In this document: piece by piece, positions 19,052-29,260 of the stretch
Numbering within the stretch: position 1 is the first letter of the stretch
Layout: every line of letters starts with the position of its first letter
Origin: Streptomonospora mangrovi
GTDB lineage: Bacteria > Actinomycetota > Actinomycetes > Streptosporangiales > Streptosporangiaceae
DNA length: 64,000 nucleotides
NCBI RefSeq assembly: GCF_027604915.1
Contig: NZ_JAJAQC010000008.1
Coordinates: forward strand, 124,001 to 188,000
Reading direction: 5' to 3'
Translations under genes and position numbers: made by a program
Notes under the pieces: generated by a model
Database searches by the model: none
What the model was told of the DNA's origin: nothing
The model's input: the letters and a program-made list of their open reading frames with translations, nothing else

Positions 19052-19057
19052 TAGGCT
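19052..19057 (+). promoter_or_regulatory. -10 element of dnaG (leaderless type)
   Basis: TAGGCT ends eight bases before the GTG start of dnaG, so transcription should begin at or next to the start codon. No good -35 is visible; TGGCCG at 19028 is the nearest candidate. The start has no convincing ribosome site, which fits a leaderless transcript. Confidence 0.55.
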
Positions 19058-19065
19058 GAGGAACC

Positions 19066-20949
19066 GTGGCAGGCAGGATCAGAGACGAAGACGTCGCGCT
19101 CGTGCGCGAACGCTCACCCATCGCCGACGTGGTGGGGGAGTACCTTCAGCTCCGCAGCGCCGGCGGCGGCTCGCTGAAGGGTTTGTGCCCCTTCCACGAC
19201 GAGAAGTCGCCGTCCTTCAACGTCACCCCCGCCCGGGGGCTGTACTACTGCTTCGGCTGCGGCGAGGGCGGCGACGTCATCCGCTTCATCCAGGAGATCG
19301 AGCACCTCAGCTTCGTCGACGCGGTGGAGTCCCTCGCCCAGCAGGCCGGCATCCAGTTGCGCTACGAGCAGGGCGGCCGCTCCACCGCCCGCCACGACCA
19401 GGGCCAGCGCCAGCGGCTCATCGAGGCCCACCGCGAGGCCCAGCGCTTCTACGCCGAGCAACTGCTCACCCCCGCCGCCCAGGAGGGCCGCCGCTTCCTC
19501 GCCGAACGCGGGTTCGGCCGGGCCGACGCCGAGCACTTCGGGGTGGGCTACGCCCCCGGCGGCTGGGAGGCGCTGACCACCCACCTGCGCGGCAAGGGGT
19601 TCACCGACCACGAGCTGATCACCGCCGGGCTGGCCAGCCAGGGCCGGCGCGGCGCCTACGACCGCTTCCGCAACCGCCTGGTGTGGCCGGTGCGCGAGGT
19701 CACCGGCGACGTCGTGGGCTTCGGCGCCCGCAAGCTCGACCCCGCCACCGACGACGGCCCCAAGTACCTCAACACCCCCGAGACCCCGATCTTCAAGAAG
19801 GGCCACCTGCTCTACGGCCTCGACCTCGCCAAGCGCGACATCTCCCGCGAGCGCCGCGCCGTCATCGTCGAGGGCTACACCGACGTCATGGCCTGCCACC
19901 TGGCGGGCGTCACCACGGCGGTGGCCACCTGCGGCACCTCCTTCGGCGAGGAGCACCTGAAGATCCTGCGCCGCATGCTGCTGGGCCGCTCCAACCAGGG
20001 CGGCGAGGTCGTGTTCACCTTCGACGGCGACGCCGCCGGGCAGAAGGCGGCGGTGCGCGCCTTCGCCGAGGAGCACGGGTTCGCCTCCGAGACCTTCGTC
20101 GCCGTGCAGCCCGACGGCCTGGACCCCTGCGACCTCCGCCAGCGCGGCGGCGACGCCGCCGTGCGCGACCTCGTGGCCAACCGCAAACCGCTGTACGAGT
20201 TCATGATCCGCACGGTCATCCAGCAGTACGACCTCGACACCGCCGAGGGCCGCATGGCCGGGCTCGACGCCGCCGCCGAGATCGTCGCCAGCATCCGCAA
20301 CGAAGGCGTGCGCAAGCTCTACGGCGTCAACCTCGACCACTGGCTGGGCATCATGGACGAGGCGTTCGTGCAGCGCCGCGTGGCCCAGCACGTGGCCCGC
20401 CACCGCTCGGGCGGCCCGGCCCGCCGGCCCGCGCCCCCGGCGCCGCCCGGCGCGGCCGACGCCGCGCCCTACGACCTGCGCGACCCCTCGCTCCAGCGCG
20501 AACGCCAGGCGCTGAAGATCGCGGTGCAGTACCCCGGCCTGGCCGCGGAGTTCGACGACCTCGACTCCGAGTCCTTCACCGTGCCCCAGCACCGCGCCGT
20601 GCACGAGCTGATCACGGGCCTGGGCGGGGTGCGTGCGGTGGCCGAGCCCCACCAGTGGGCCACCCGGCTGCGCGACGCCGCGCCCAACGACCCCCAGCGG
20701 GCGTTCGTGACCCGGCTGGCGGTGGAGCCGATCGAGGTCTATGGAGAACTTGACGAGCATTACGCCCGGGAAATTCTGGGCACGATCAAGGTTCATTCCA
20801 TCAATCGCCAAGTCGCAAACCTGAAATCCCGGCTCGCCAGGCTCGACCCCGCCGCCCAAGCCGATGAGTACCAGGCGGTTTTCGCCGAACTCATGACCGT
20901 TGAGCAGCAGAGACGGCTGATGCGCGAGCGCGCAGCGGGGGCGCCGTAG
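19066..20949 (+). CDS. dnaG: DNA primase
   Basis: Makes RNA primers for chromosome replication. It is 627 aa, normal for actinobacterial DnaG. The N-terminal zinc finger is complete (CPFHDEKSPSF ... YYCFGCGEGGD); the TOPRIM catalytic core shows the EGYTDVM and FDGDAAGQ acidic motifs; the C-terminal helical DnaB-binding domain follows an Ala/Pro linker near residue 450. GTG 19066 is supported by the -10 element just upstream and by the family start. A sigma-70 gene follows 59 bases later, an arrangement recalling the dnaG-rpoD pairing of other bacteria. Confidence 0.96.
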   Translation: MAGRIRDEDVALVRERSPIADVVGEYLQLRSAGGGSLKGLCPFHDEKSPSFNVTPARGLYYCFGCGEGGDVIRFIQEIEHLSFVDAVESLAQQAGIQLRYEQGGRSTARHDQGQRQRLIEAHREAQRFYAEQLLTPAAQEGRRFLAERGFGRADAEHFGVGYAPGGWEALTTHLRGKGFTDHELITAGLASQGRRGAYDRFRNRLVWPVREVTGDVVGFGARKLDPATDDGPKYLNTPETPIFKKGHLLYGLDLAKRDISRERRAVIVEGYTDVMACHLAGVTTAVATCGTSFGEEHLKILRRMLLGRSNQGGEVVFTFDGDAAGQKAAVRAFAEEHGFASETFVAVQPDGLDPCDLRQRGGDAAVRDLVANRKPLYEFMIRTVIQQYDLDTAEGRMAGLDAAAEIVASIRNEGVRKLYGVNLDHWLGIMDEAFVQRRVAQHVARHRSGGPARRPAPPAPPGAADAAPYDLRDPSLQRERQALKIAVQYPGLAAEFDDLDSESFTVPQHRAVHELITGLGGVRAVAEPHQWATRLRDAAPNDPQRAFVTRLAVEPIEVYGELDEHYAREILGTIKVHSINRQVANLKSRLARLDPAAQADEYQAVFAELMTVEQQRRLMRERAAGAP

Positions 20950-20963
20950 CACCGGGGTGACAA

Positions 20964-20981
20964 AAATAGTTCTCACTATTT
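20964..20981. repeat. AT-rich inverted repeat between dnaG and the sigma gene
   Basis: AAATAGT-TCTC-ACTATTT is a perfect 7-bp inverted repeat lying 14 bases after the dnaG stop and 27 bases before the GTG of the sigma-factor gene. An AT-rich palindrome is rare in this genome. It could be an operator or part of the sigma gene's promoter; it is too weak for a terminator. No confident -35/-10 pair is seen nearby. Confidence 0.5.
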
Positions 20982-21008
20982 CGCGAGGGGATCAGGCACA
21001 CTGTAGGG

Positions 21009-22190
<1,182 letters not shown>

Positions 22191-22385
22191 TGCGGAGGAC
22201 CGGGAGCCGGGAGGGCAGCGGCCTCGGGCGGTGCCCGCGCGGCGGTGCCACGGCGGACGCGGGGGCGCGGCCGGGGCGGACCGGGCGGCGCAGCCCAGGA
22301 CAACGCCCGCGGCGGGCCGCGAGTTCCGGCGGGGGCGGGGTCGGCCTGATGTGGTCGCACCGGCCACCCGCGCGCCGAGCCCGGT

Positions 22386-22391
22386 TACGTT
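22386..22391 (+). promoter_or_regulatory. Possible -10 element of the GH18 gene
   Basis: TACGTT fits TANNNT and ends seven bases before GTG 22399, the leaderless spacing seen at dnaG. No -35 is obvious. The upstream 195 bases contain no gene. Confidence 0.4.
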
Positions 22392-22398
22392 GGCCCGT

Positions 22399-23751
22399 GT
22401 GACTCCTTCGCGGCGGCGCCACGCGCGGACCCTCCGGCCGCCGGGCCGGTGGCGCCGGCTGCTGCTGGGCTGCGCGGCCGGCGCGGGGGCGCTCGCGCTC
22501 GTGGCCGGCGCCCTGGTGGCCGTCGACGCCGTACGGGGGGAGTCCGTGCACCGCATCGCCTACTTCGCCGACTGGAACACCGCCAACCGGGGCTACCGCA
22601 TCAAGGACGTCGCCGACAGCGGCGCGGCCGACCGCCTCACCCGGCTGATGTGGGCCTTCGGCGAGATCTCGCCCGAGGGCCGCTGCCACATCCCCGTCGC
22701 GGACAGCCGCGCGTGGGAGGTCTACCAGCGGCGCTACTCCGCCGAGGACAGCGTCGACGGGCGGGCCGACACCTACGAGCAGCCGCTGGCCGGCGGCCTC
22801 AACCAGTTGCGCAAGCTGCGCGAGAGCCACCCCCGGTTGGGCGCCAGCATTTCGCTGGGCGGCTGGAACACCTCCACGCACTTCTCCACGGCGGCGCGCA
22901 CCGAGGAGTCGCGGCGCGAGCTGGTGCGCTCGTGCGTCAACCTGTGGCTGCGGGGCGACCTGCCGGTGGTCGACGGCGAGCCGCAGGGCGGCGAAGGCGC
23001 GGCGGCCGGGGTGTTCGACGGCGTGGACCTGGACTGGGAGTGGCCGGGCGGGGGCGGGCACCCCGACAACACCGAGCACCCCGCCGACCGGCGCAACTTC
23101 ACGCTGCTGGTGGCGGAGTTCCGGCGGCAGTTGGACGCGCTCGCGGAGGAGACGGGGCGCGAGTACACGCTGTCGGTGTCCGTGGCGGGCGACGCGGAGC
23201 GGATGCGGGAGAGCTACGAGCCGGAGGTGTTCGGGCCGGTGGACTTCGCGACGGTGCAGGGCTACGACCTCACCGGGCCGTGGAGCGACACCACCGGGCA
23301 CCACTCCCAGCTCTACGCCCCCGAGGGCGCGCCCGAGGAGGAGAGCGTCCACAGCGTGGTGCGCGCCTACCTGGACCACGGCCTGCCCGCCGAGAAGCTG
23401 GTGGTGGGCTTCCCCGGGTTCGGGCGGGGCTGGGAGGGGGTGGAGACGGGCGAGGACGCGTCGTTCGGCCGCTTCGCCCCGGCGCCCGCACCGGCCGAGG
23501 GCGACTACGGCGAGGGCGCGGCCTCCTACGCCGAGCTGGAACGGCGGTCGGGGCGGCGGTTCCACGACGCGGAGAGCGCCAGCCAGTGGCTGGTGAGCGG
23601 GGACGAGTGGTGGTCCTACGACACGCCCCAGGTGGTCGCGCAGAAGGCGGACTACGTGCGGCACTACGAGCTGGGCGGGCTGATGCTGTGGAACCTCGAC
23701 ATGGACCCCGAGGCGGAGCTGGTGCGGGCGATGGACGAGCACCTGGGGTGA
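22399..23751 (+). CDS. GH18 (chitinase-like) glycoside hydrolase, N-terminally anchored
   Basis: Predicted beta-N-acetylglucosaminide hydrolase of family 18, 450 aa. An arginine-rich start is followed by one hydrophobic segment (LLLGCAAGAGALALVAGALVA), suggesting a membrane anchor or signal peptide with an outward-facing domain. The catalytic motif DGVDLDWEW carries the acid E214, and the second-strand SISLGGWN motif and the C-terminal LGGLMLWNLDMD motif are typical of chitinases. No chitin-binding domain is present. GTG 22399 is chosen for the positively charged start and the -10 element upstream. Substrate (chitin, peptidoglycan or glycoprotein) cannot be read from the sequence. Confidence 0.85.
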   Translation: MTPSRRRHARTLRPPGRWRRLLLGCAAGAGALALVAGALVAVDAVRGESVHRIAYFADWNTANRGYRIKDVADSGAADRLTRLMWAFGEISPEGRCHIPVADSRAWEVYQRRYSAEDSVDGRADTYEQPLAGGLNQLRKLRESHPRLGASISLGGWNTSTHFSTAARTEESRRELVRSCVNLWLRGDLPVVDGEPQGGEGAAAGVFDGVDLDWEWPGGGGHPDNTEHPADRRNFTLLVAEFRRQLDALAEETGREYTLSVSVAGDAERMRESYEPEVFGPVDFATVQGYDLTGPWSDTTGHHSQLYAPEGAPEEESVHSVVRAYLDHGLPAEKLVVGFPGFGRGWEGVETGEDASFGRFAPAPAPAEGDYGEGAASYAELERRSGRRFHDAESASQWLVSGDEWWSYDTPQVVAQKADYVRHYELGGLMLWNLDMDPEAELVRAMDEHLG

Positions 23752-23784
23752 GCGCGCTCGGGTGAGAGACCTCGGGTGAGGGTC
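23743..23784. repeat. 14-bp tandem repeat, three units
   Basis: Three adjacent 14-base units share the core CTSGGGTGAG, at 23743, 23757 and 23771; a fourth, degraded copy may follow at 23785. The first unit contains the stop codon of the GH18 gene. Function is unknown; it may be a replication-slippage product. Confidence 0.55.
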
Positions 23785-23903
23785 CGGGGGTGCGCTTTTG
23801 GGCCGCGTCTGGGCGGGTAGTGCAGCGGGTCGGCACCGGTCGGCCCCCAGCGACCCGGTGCCCGGACACTGACGCCAACGGCCTGAGGAGCAGTCTCCCA
23901 CCC

Positions 23904-24752
23904 ATGACACGGCGACCGACAGAGGCAGCGACCCAGCCCGAGACGAAGCCCGGCATCCAGCCCGAGGCAGCACCCGCGAGGGAGCCGTCGGCACAGACCG
24001 AAGGCGTATCGGGGGCGGCGGCAGCCGGACCCCCCGTGGCGGCTCCGTCCGCGAAGCCGACCCGCGTCGACCGCGCGCCGCGCCGCACCCGAGCCGGGGC
24101 GGTGCTGTGGATCCTGGGCGCGGTGCAGTTGCTCACGGCCCATCTGGTGGTGCAGTCCGCCTGGCCCGAGCCCTACAGTTGGGCGCGCCACAACGTCAGC
24201 GATTTGGGCGCGGTCTCCTGCGGCACGGGCGGCGACGCACCCCAACTGCGCTATGTCTGCTCGCCCCTGCACGACCTCATGAACGTGTCGTTCGTGCTGG
24301 AGGGGGTGCTGCTGATGGCGGGCGTGGCGCTGGTGACGTCGCTGTGGCCGCGCCGGGGGCGGCTCACGGCGTGGCTGGGCGGTGCGCTGCTGCTGGTCCA
24401 GGCCGTCGGCTGGGTCGTGATCGGTCTCGCGCCTTCGGACGTCCACTCGGCCGAGCACGCCGTGGGCGCGCTGCTGCTGGCGGTCGGCAACGGCGGCCTG
24501 ATCGCCCTGGCGGCGGGCGCCTCGGGCGGCCCGCTGCGCGCCCTGCGCCTGTCGGCCCTGGTGGCGGGCGCGGTAGGGGTGACGGCGAGCCTGCTGTACT
24601 CCGTCGAGGCCGGCCTCGGCCTGGGCCTGGGCGGCATGGAAAGGCTGTGGGTGTTCCCCGTGGTGGTCTGGACGGCCTACGCCGCCGTCCGCCTCCTCGC
24701 CGCCCCGGCAGCCCGGCCCGCCGAGCGGCGGTCCCCGTCCGCTGTCCCGTAG
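23904..24752 (+). CDS. DUF998-family membrane protein
   Basis: A 282-aa membrane protein of unknown function. The first 65 residues are a Pro/Ala/Glu-rich soluble tail. Then come about six hydrophobic segments (AVLWILGAVQLLTAHLVV first), with the DUF998-like loop WARHNVSDLGAVSC and a short cysteine-containing extracytoplasmic loop (SCGTG ... RYVCSPLHDLMN). GAGGAG lies 13 bases before ATG 23904; a GTG at 23790 would add 38 residues. It stands alone and converges on the PPOx gene. Confidence 0.65.
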   Translation: MTRRPTEAATQPETKPGIQPEAAPAREPSAQTEGVSGAAAAGPPVAAPSAKPTRVDRAPRRTRAGAVLWILGAVQLLTAHLVVQSAWPEPYSWARHNVSDLGAVSCGTGGDAPQLRYVCSPLHDLMNVSFVLEGVLLMAGVALVTSLWPRRGRLTAWLGGALLLVQAVGWVVIGLAPSDVHSAEHAVGALLLAVGNGGLIALAAGASGGPLRALRLSALVAGAVGVTASLLYSVEAGLGLGLGGMERLWVFPVVVWTAYAAVRLLAAPAARPAERRSPSAVP

Positions 24753-24861
24753 CCCACGCGCTCGGGAGAGCAAGGGCGGCGGGTGCCCGGGCTCGGCGGT
24801 CAGCGGCTCGGCGTGGATCTGGCCGGGGCGACGGGGCGGCGGCGGGGTGCCGGGCCGGGGC

Positions 24862-25443
24862 TCAGCCCGCGCGGCGGATTTCGCGCAGGCCCGTCGAGGG
24901 GCGCCAGGTGCGGACGACCAGTTCCTCGCCCTCCACGGTCGTCAGCACGGCATCGGTGAGGAGCAGGCGGAAGACGTGGACGCCTTCGCCGACCTCCTCG
25001 TCCGCGGCGAGGACGCGGGCCAGCTCCGCCGTGTCGCGCACCTCCAGGGCCAGCCCCGACACCTTCACATCGCCCGGCTCCATCGAGGTGTCGCCGGGCA
25101 TGGCGTGCAGCGCGAAGCGCGGATCGCGTTGCAGGTCGCGCGCCTTGCGCGCGCCGGGCATGGAGCCGAACAGCATCTCGTCGCCGCGGAAGTCCACCTC
25201 GGTGCCGCTGACCCGGGGCGCGCCGTCCTTGCGGAGGGTCGCCAGCACGTGGTGCTTGGCCGCGCGGAACGCCGCGCCCACCACCTCCGCGAAGTCGGGA
25301 TCCGCCCGGGAGAACTCGCCCCAGGTGGCCGCGCGGTCGGCGGCGGGGCGGAGGTCGTCGGTGGTGCGGGCGGGGCCGGTCGCACGGGCGGCCGCCTGGG
25401 CGGGCACGCCGGTGGAGGTGGTGGAGTCGGGAGTCGTCGCCAT
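24862..25443 (-). CDS. Pyridoxamine 5'-phosphate oxidase-fold protein
   Basis: A 193-aa split-barrel flavin/F420-binding protein of the PPOx superfamily. The barrel runs from about residue 40: FAEVVGAAFRAAKHHVLATL, then RVSGTEVDFRGDEMLFGSMPG, then ARDLQRDPRFALHAMP. These match the cofactor-binding strands of general-stress and F420-dependent members. The final part (WRPSTGLREIRRAG) is typical of actinobacterial homologues. ATG 25443 is preferred over an upstream frame start whose extension is low-complexity. It is divergent from the FAD/Fe-S gene. Substrate unknown. Confidence 0.75.
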   Translation of the reverse strand: MATTPDSTTSTGVPAQAAARATGPARTTDDLRPAADRAATWGEFSRADPDFAEVVGAAFRAAKHHVLATLRKDGAPRVSGTEVDFRGDEMLFGSMPGARKARDLQRDPRFALHAMPGDTSMEPGDVKVSGLALEVRDTAELARVLAADEEVGEGVHVFRLLLTDAVLTTVEGEELVVRTWRPSTGLREIRRAG

Positions 25444-25610
25444 GCCACCAGTCTGCGCGGAGTGGCTGCCATCCGCTGTCAGGTAGGCAACGGCGGCGCG
25501 CCCCCGCCCGCCCCACCGTCCGCCGCACCCCCGCCCTCTCCACGCTTCCCGCCGCGAATCGGCGGTACGCATCTGTTGTCACTCCAGGCGCGGCGCGCCA
25601 CGCTGGTGAC

Positions 25611-28571
25611 ATGCCCGACATGATCTCCCCAGCGACTCCGCACGACGACACCGACCTCGACGGCTTCGAGCGCGCGCTGCGCCGCGACGTATCGGGGACG
25701 GTGGCCTTCGACGCGGGTACGCGGGCCCTCTACACCGCCGACGCCTCCAACTACCGGCACGTCCCCCTGGGCGTGGTGCGGCCGCGCACCGTGGACGACG
25801 TCGTCGCCGCCGTCGCGGCCTGCTCCGCCTACGGCGTGCCGCTGACCACGCGCGGCGGCGGCACCAGCATCGCCGGGAACTCCATCGGCCCCGGCCTGGT
25901 CGTGGACACCTCCCGGTACCTCACCGCGATAGAGGAGGTCGACCCGCGCACCCGCACCGCCCGCGTGCAGCCCGGGGTGGTGCTGGACCACCTGCGCGCG
26001 GCCGCCGCGCCGCACGGGCTGACGTTCGGCCCCGACCCCTCCACCCACAGCAGGTGCACGCTGGGCGGCATGATCGGCAACAACTCCTGCGGCTCCCACT
26101 CGGTGGCCTGGGGCACCACTGCCGACAACGTGGAGTCGCTGGACGTGCTGCTGCACGACGGCACGCGCATGACGGTCGGCGCGACCGGCCGCGACGACCT
26201 GCTCCGGCTGGCGGCCCAACCCACGCGCGAGGGGCAGGTCTACGCGGCCCTGCGCGATCTGGTCGACACCTACATGGGCGACCTGCGGACCGGAATGCCC
26301 CGCCTGCGGCGCCGCGTCTCCGGCTACTCCCTGGACCGCCTGCTGCCGGAGAACGGCGGCCACCTCGCCCGCGCCCTCACCGGCACCGAGGGCACGTGCG
26401 TGACCGTGCTCGGCGCCACGGTCAAGCTCGTCGAGGCGCCGGCCGCGCGGATCCTGGTGGTCCTGGGCTACCCCGACGCCCCGGCCGCCGCCGACGCCGT
26501 CCCCGAGCTGCTGGGGCACGGGCCGCTCACCGTCGAGGGCCTCAACGAGCACCTGCTGGCCAGCGTGCGCCGCCCGGGCGCCCGCACCCCGCTGCCCGAG
26601 GGCGGCGCCTGGCTGATGGTGGAGGTCGGCGGCGCCTCCGTTGACGAGGCCGCCGAGAAGGGCCGGGCCATGCTGCGCGGGCTCACCGGCGCGGCCCGGC
26701 CGGTGGACTCGGCGGTGGTCGCCGACCCCGCCCACATGCGGGCGCTGTGGCGCATCCGCGAGGAGGGCTCGGGCCTGGCCACCCGGGCGCCCGACGGCAC
26801 CGAGGCGTGGCCGGGCTGGGAGGACGCGGCGGTGCCGCCGGAGAACCTCGGCTCCTACCTGCGGGCCTACGACCGCCTCATGGCCGACCACGGGTACCGG
26901 GGCGTGGTCTACGGGCACTTCGGCGAGGGCTGCCTGCACGTGCGCGTGGACTTCGACCTGGCCGGCGAGCAGGGGCGGCGCCGCTTCCGCGCGTTCATGG
27001 AGGAGGCCGCCGACCTGGTGGCCGCGCACGGGGGGTCGGTGTCCGGCGAGCACGGCGACGGCCAGGCGCGCTCGGAGCTGCTGCCCCGGATGTACGGCGA
27101 GCGGCTGATGCGCGCGTTCGGCGAGTTCAAGGCCGTCTTCGACCCGCGCAACCTGATGAATCCGGGCAACATCGTCGACCCCCGGCCGCTGGACGCCGAC
27201 CTGCGCGTGGCGACGGTGACGCGGGGGCCGCTGACCGTGCTGGCCTACCCCGAGGACCAGGGCGACTTCGCGCGGGCGATGCGCCGGTGCGTGGGCGTGG
27301 GCAAGTGCCGCCGCCACGAGGGGTCGGGCGTGATGTGCCCGAGCTACATGGTGACCAAGGAGGAGCGCCACTCCACGCGCGGGCGCGCCCGGATGCTGTT
27401 CGAGATGGTCAACGGCGAGGTCATCACCGACGGGTGGGACTCCGAGGAGGTGCGCGACAGCCTCGACCTGTGCCTGTCGTGCAAGGGCTGCCGCAGCGAC
27501 TGCCCGGTCAACGTCGACATGGCGGCCTACAAGGCGGAGTTCCTGCACCACCACTACCGGCGGCGGGTGCGGCCGGCGTCGCACTACTCGATGGGGTGGC
27601 TGCCGCTGTGGGCGCGGTTCGCGGCGCTGGCCCCGGCCGAGGTCAACCGGGTGGGCGCGGCGCGGGGGCTGGGCGACCTGGTCAAGCGGGTCGGGGGGAT
27701 CGCGCCGCAGCGCTCCATCCCGGAGTTCGCCCGCACGACGTTCACCCGCTGGTTCCGCCGCAGGGAGCGGCGCGCGGCGGCGGGCGGCGGCGCGGCGCGG
27801 GCCGCCGGGGCGGCCCGGGGCGCGCGGCCCGCGGCGGGCGCCGAGCGCGGCCAGGTGGTGCTGTGGCCCGACACCTTCGGCAACTACCTCAACCCGCGCG
27901 TGCCGGCGGCGGCCGTGCGGGTGCTGGAGGACGCCGGGTTCCGCGTCGTGCTGCCGCAGGGCCAGGTGTGCTGCGGGCTGACGTGGGTGTCGACCGGCCA
28001 GCTCAACGTCGCCAAGGCGGTGATGCGCCGCTCGCTGCGCGCGCTGGCCCCGCACGTGGCGGCCGGGACGCCCATCGTGGGGCTGGAGCCCAGTTGCACG
28101 GCGGCGCTGCGCTCGGACCTGGTGGAACTCCTGCCGGGGGCGCCGAGCCAGCGCGTGGCGAAGTCGGTGTACACCCTGGCCGAGTTCCTCAACGAGTTCG
28201 CCCCCGACTGGGAGCCGCCGCGCCTGGACGCCGCCGCCATCAGCCAGGTGCACTGCCACCAGCACGCCGTGATCGGCTTCGACGCCGACCGGGCGCTGAT
28301 GGCGCGCGCCGGGATCGACGGCGAGGTGCTGGACTCGGGCTGCTGCGGGCTGGCCGGCAACTTCGGGTTCGAGGCCGAGCACTACGAGGTGTCCAAGGCG
28401 GTGGGGGAGCGCGTCCTCCTCCCGGCCGTGCGGGAGGCACCGCCGGAGACGCTGGTGCTGGCCGACGGCTTTAGCTGCCGCACCCAGATCGACCAGGAGA
28501 CGGACCGCCCGGCCGTCCACCTGGCCGAGGCACTGGCGGAGGGCATCGCCCGCCGCGACCGCGAGGGCTGA
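25611..28571 (+). CDS. FAD-linked / Fe-S 2-hydroxyacid dehydrogenase (GlcD-GlcF-like fusion)
   Basis: A 986-aa fused oxidoreductase. Residues about 40-210 are a PCMH-type FAD-binding domain (TTRGGGTSIAGNSIG, GGMIGNNSCGSHS); an FAD-oxidase C-terminal domain follows, with the GHFGEGCLHVRVDF and GEHGDGQARS metal/active-site segments. Next is a ferredoxin-like region with cysteine clusters (CVGVGKCRRH ... MCPSY and CLSCKGCRSDCPVN), and then a CCG-domain region (VCCGLTW, SGCCGLAGNF). This is the architecture of YdiJ and related D-lactate or D-2-hydroxyglutarate dehydrogenases feeding electrons to the respiratory chain; the exact substrate is not decidable. A possible leaderless promoter is TTGTCA (25576) with CACGCT (25599). 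Confidence 0.88.
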   Translation: MPDMISPATPHDDTDLDGFERALRRDVSGTVAFDAGTRALYTADASNYRHVPLGVVRPRTVDDVVAAVAACSAYGVPLTTRGGGTSIAGNSIGPGLVVDTSRYLTAIEEVDPRTRTARVQPGVVLDHLRAAAAPHGLTFGPDPSTHSRCTLGGMIGNNSCGSHSVAWGTTADNVESLDVLLHDGTRMTVGATGRDDLLRLAAQPTREGQVYAALRDLVDTYMGDLRTGMPRLRRRVSGYSLDRLLPENGGHLARALTGTEGTCVTVLGATVKLVEAPAARILVVLGYPDAPAAADAVPELLGHGPLTVEGLNEHLLASVRRPGARTPLPEGGAWLMVEVGGASVDEAAEKGRAMLRGLTGAARPVDSAVVADPAHMRALWRIREEGSGLATRAPDGTEAWPGWEDAAVPPENLGSYLRAYDRLMADHGYRGVVYGHFGEGCLHVRVDFDLAGEQGRRRFRAFMEEAADLVAAHGGSVSGEHGDGQARSELLPRMYGERLMRAFGEFKAVFDPRNLMNPGNIVDPRPLDADLRVATVTRGPLTVLAYPEDQGDFARAMRRCVGVGKCRRHEGSGVMCPSYMVTKEERHSTRGRARMLFEMVNGEVITDGWDSEEVRDSLDLCLSCKGCRSDCPVNVDMAAYKAEFLHHHYRRRVRPASHYSMGWLPLWARFAALAPAEVNRVGAARGLGDLVKRVGGIAPQRSIPEFARTTFTRWFRRRERRAAAGGGAARAAGAARGARPAAGAERGQVVLWPDTFGNYLNPRVPAAAVRVLEDAGFRVVLPQGQVCCGLTWVSTGQLNVAKAVMRRSLRALAPHVAAGTPIVGLEPSCTAALRSDLVELLPGAPSQRVAKSVYTLAEFLNEFAPDWEPPRLDAAAISQVHCHQHAVIGFDADRALMARAGIDGEVLDSGCCGLAGNFGFEAEHYEVSKAVGERVLLPAVREAPPETLVLADGFSCRTQIDQETDRPAVHLAEALAEGIARRDREG

Positions 28572-28586
28572 CGGGGGAGGAAGCCC

Positions 28587-28627
28587 GGCCAGGGGGAGGG
28601 CGCCGCCGGGCGCCCTCCCCGCTGGCC
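28587..28627. terminator. Stem-loop between convergent genes
   Basis: A perfect 12-bp stem (28593-28604 with 28609-28620) is extended by an outer 5-bp arm (28587-28591 with 28623-28627). It begins 15 bases after the dehydrogenase stop and can serve both convergent transcripts. There is no T-run. Confidence 0.6.
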
Positions 28628-28718
28628 AGGGGAGGGGACGCCGTCGCGAGGGACGGTCGAGGTCCCTGTTGCAGGTACGCGCTCAGGAGCGCTGACGTGC
28701 GCCGCCGGCCCGCCGCCC

Positions 28719-29255
28719 CTACACGCCCATCTGCTCCCGCAGCGCCGCCAGGGCCGGCGCCACCCGCGCCGCCACGTGCGGGTCCTTGGGGTCGACTCCC
28801 TCGTCCATGTGCACCTGCCAGGTGACCTCGGAGCCGCCCGGCGGCCGCCGCGCCACCAGCCGGAAGCCGCGCCCGGCGGCCCCCGGGGCGGCGGCGGTGT
28901 CTGCGCCGGGGTCCGTGCCGGAGCCGGCGCCGGAGACCAGCGGCACGTGCCGGCTGACGAGGATGGTCGCGGTCACCCGCTCGTAGACGACTTCGGCGAG
29001 CCGCCCGGGCTCGGCGACGGCGAACCGGTGCTCGCCCCGGCCCTCCTCAACGAACGTGAAGGCGTCCTCGGTCCACCGCGCGCGGTCGACGTGCTCCCAG
29101 GGCACGGCGCGGCCGTCGGGCAGGTGCAGGGCGCGGTCGGTGGCCACCAGGGCGCCTTCGGCCGCGCCGGTGTGGGCGAGCACGCGCTCGCCGCGTGCCA
29201 GCCGCATCCGGGCGCGGACGTCGGCGGGCAGCGCGGCGCGGCCGGGTAGGCGCAT
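28719..29255 (-). CDS. Conserved actinobacterial protein of unknown function
   Basis: A 178-aa protein I do not recognise by function. The first half (GERVLAHTGAAEGALVATDRALHLPDG, then VPWEHVDRARW) has the rhythm of a PH-like domain, in which beta strands alternate with a conserved W. The middle is a low-complexity Gly/Ala/Pro insert. The C-terminus is charged and ends in a short helix. No signal or membrane segment. It starts five bases after the stop of the upstream small membrane protein, so the two are co-transcribed. Confidence 0.6.
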   Translation of the reverse strand: MRLPGRAALPADVRARMRLARGERVLAHTGAAEGALVATDRALHLPDGRAVPWEHVDRARWTEDAFTFVEEGRGEHRFAVAEPGRLAEVVYERVTATILVSRHVPLVSGAGSGTDPGADTAAAPGAAGRGFRLVARRPPGGSEVTWQVHMDEGVDPKDPHVAARVAPALAALREQMGV

Positions 29256-29260
29256 CGGGG

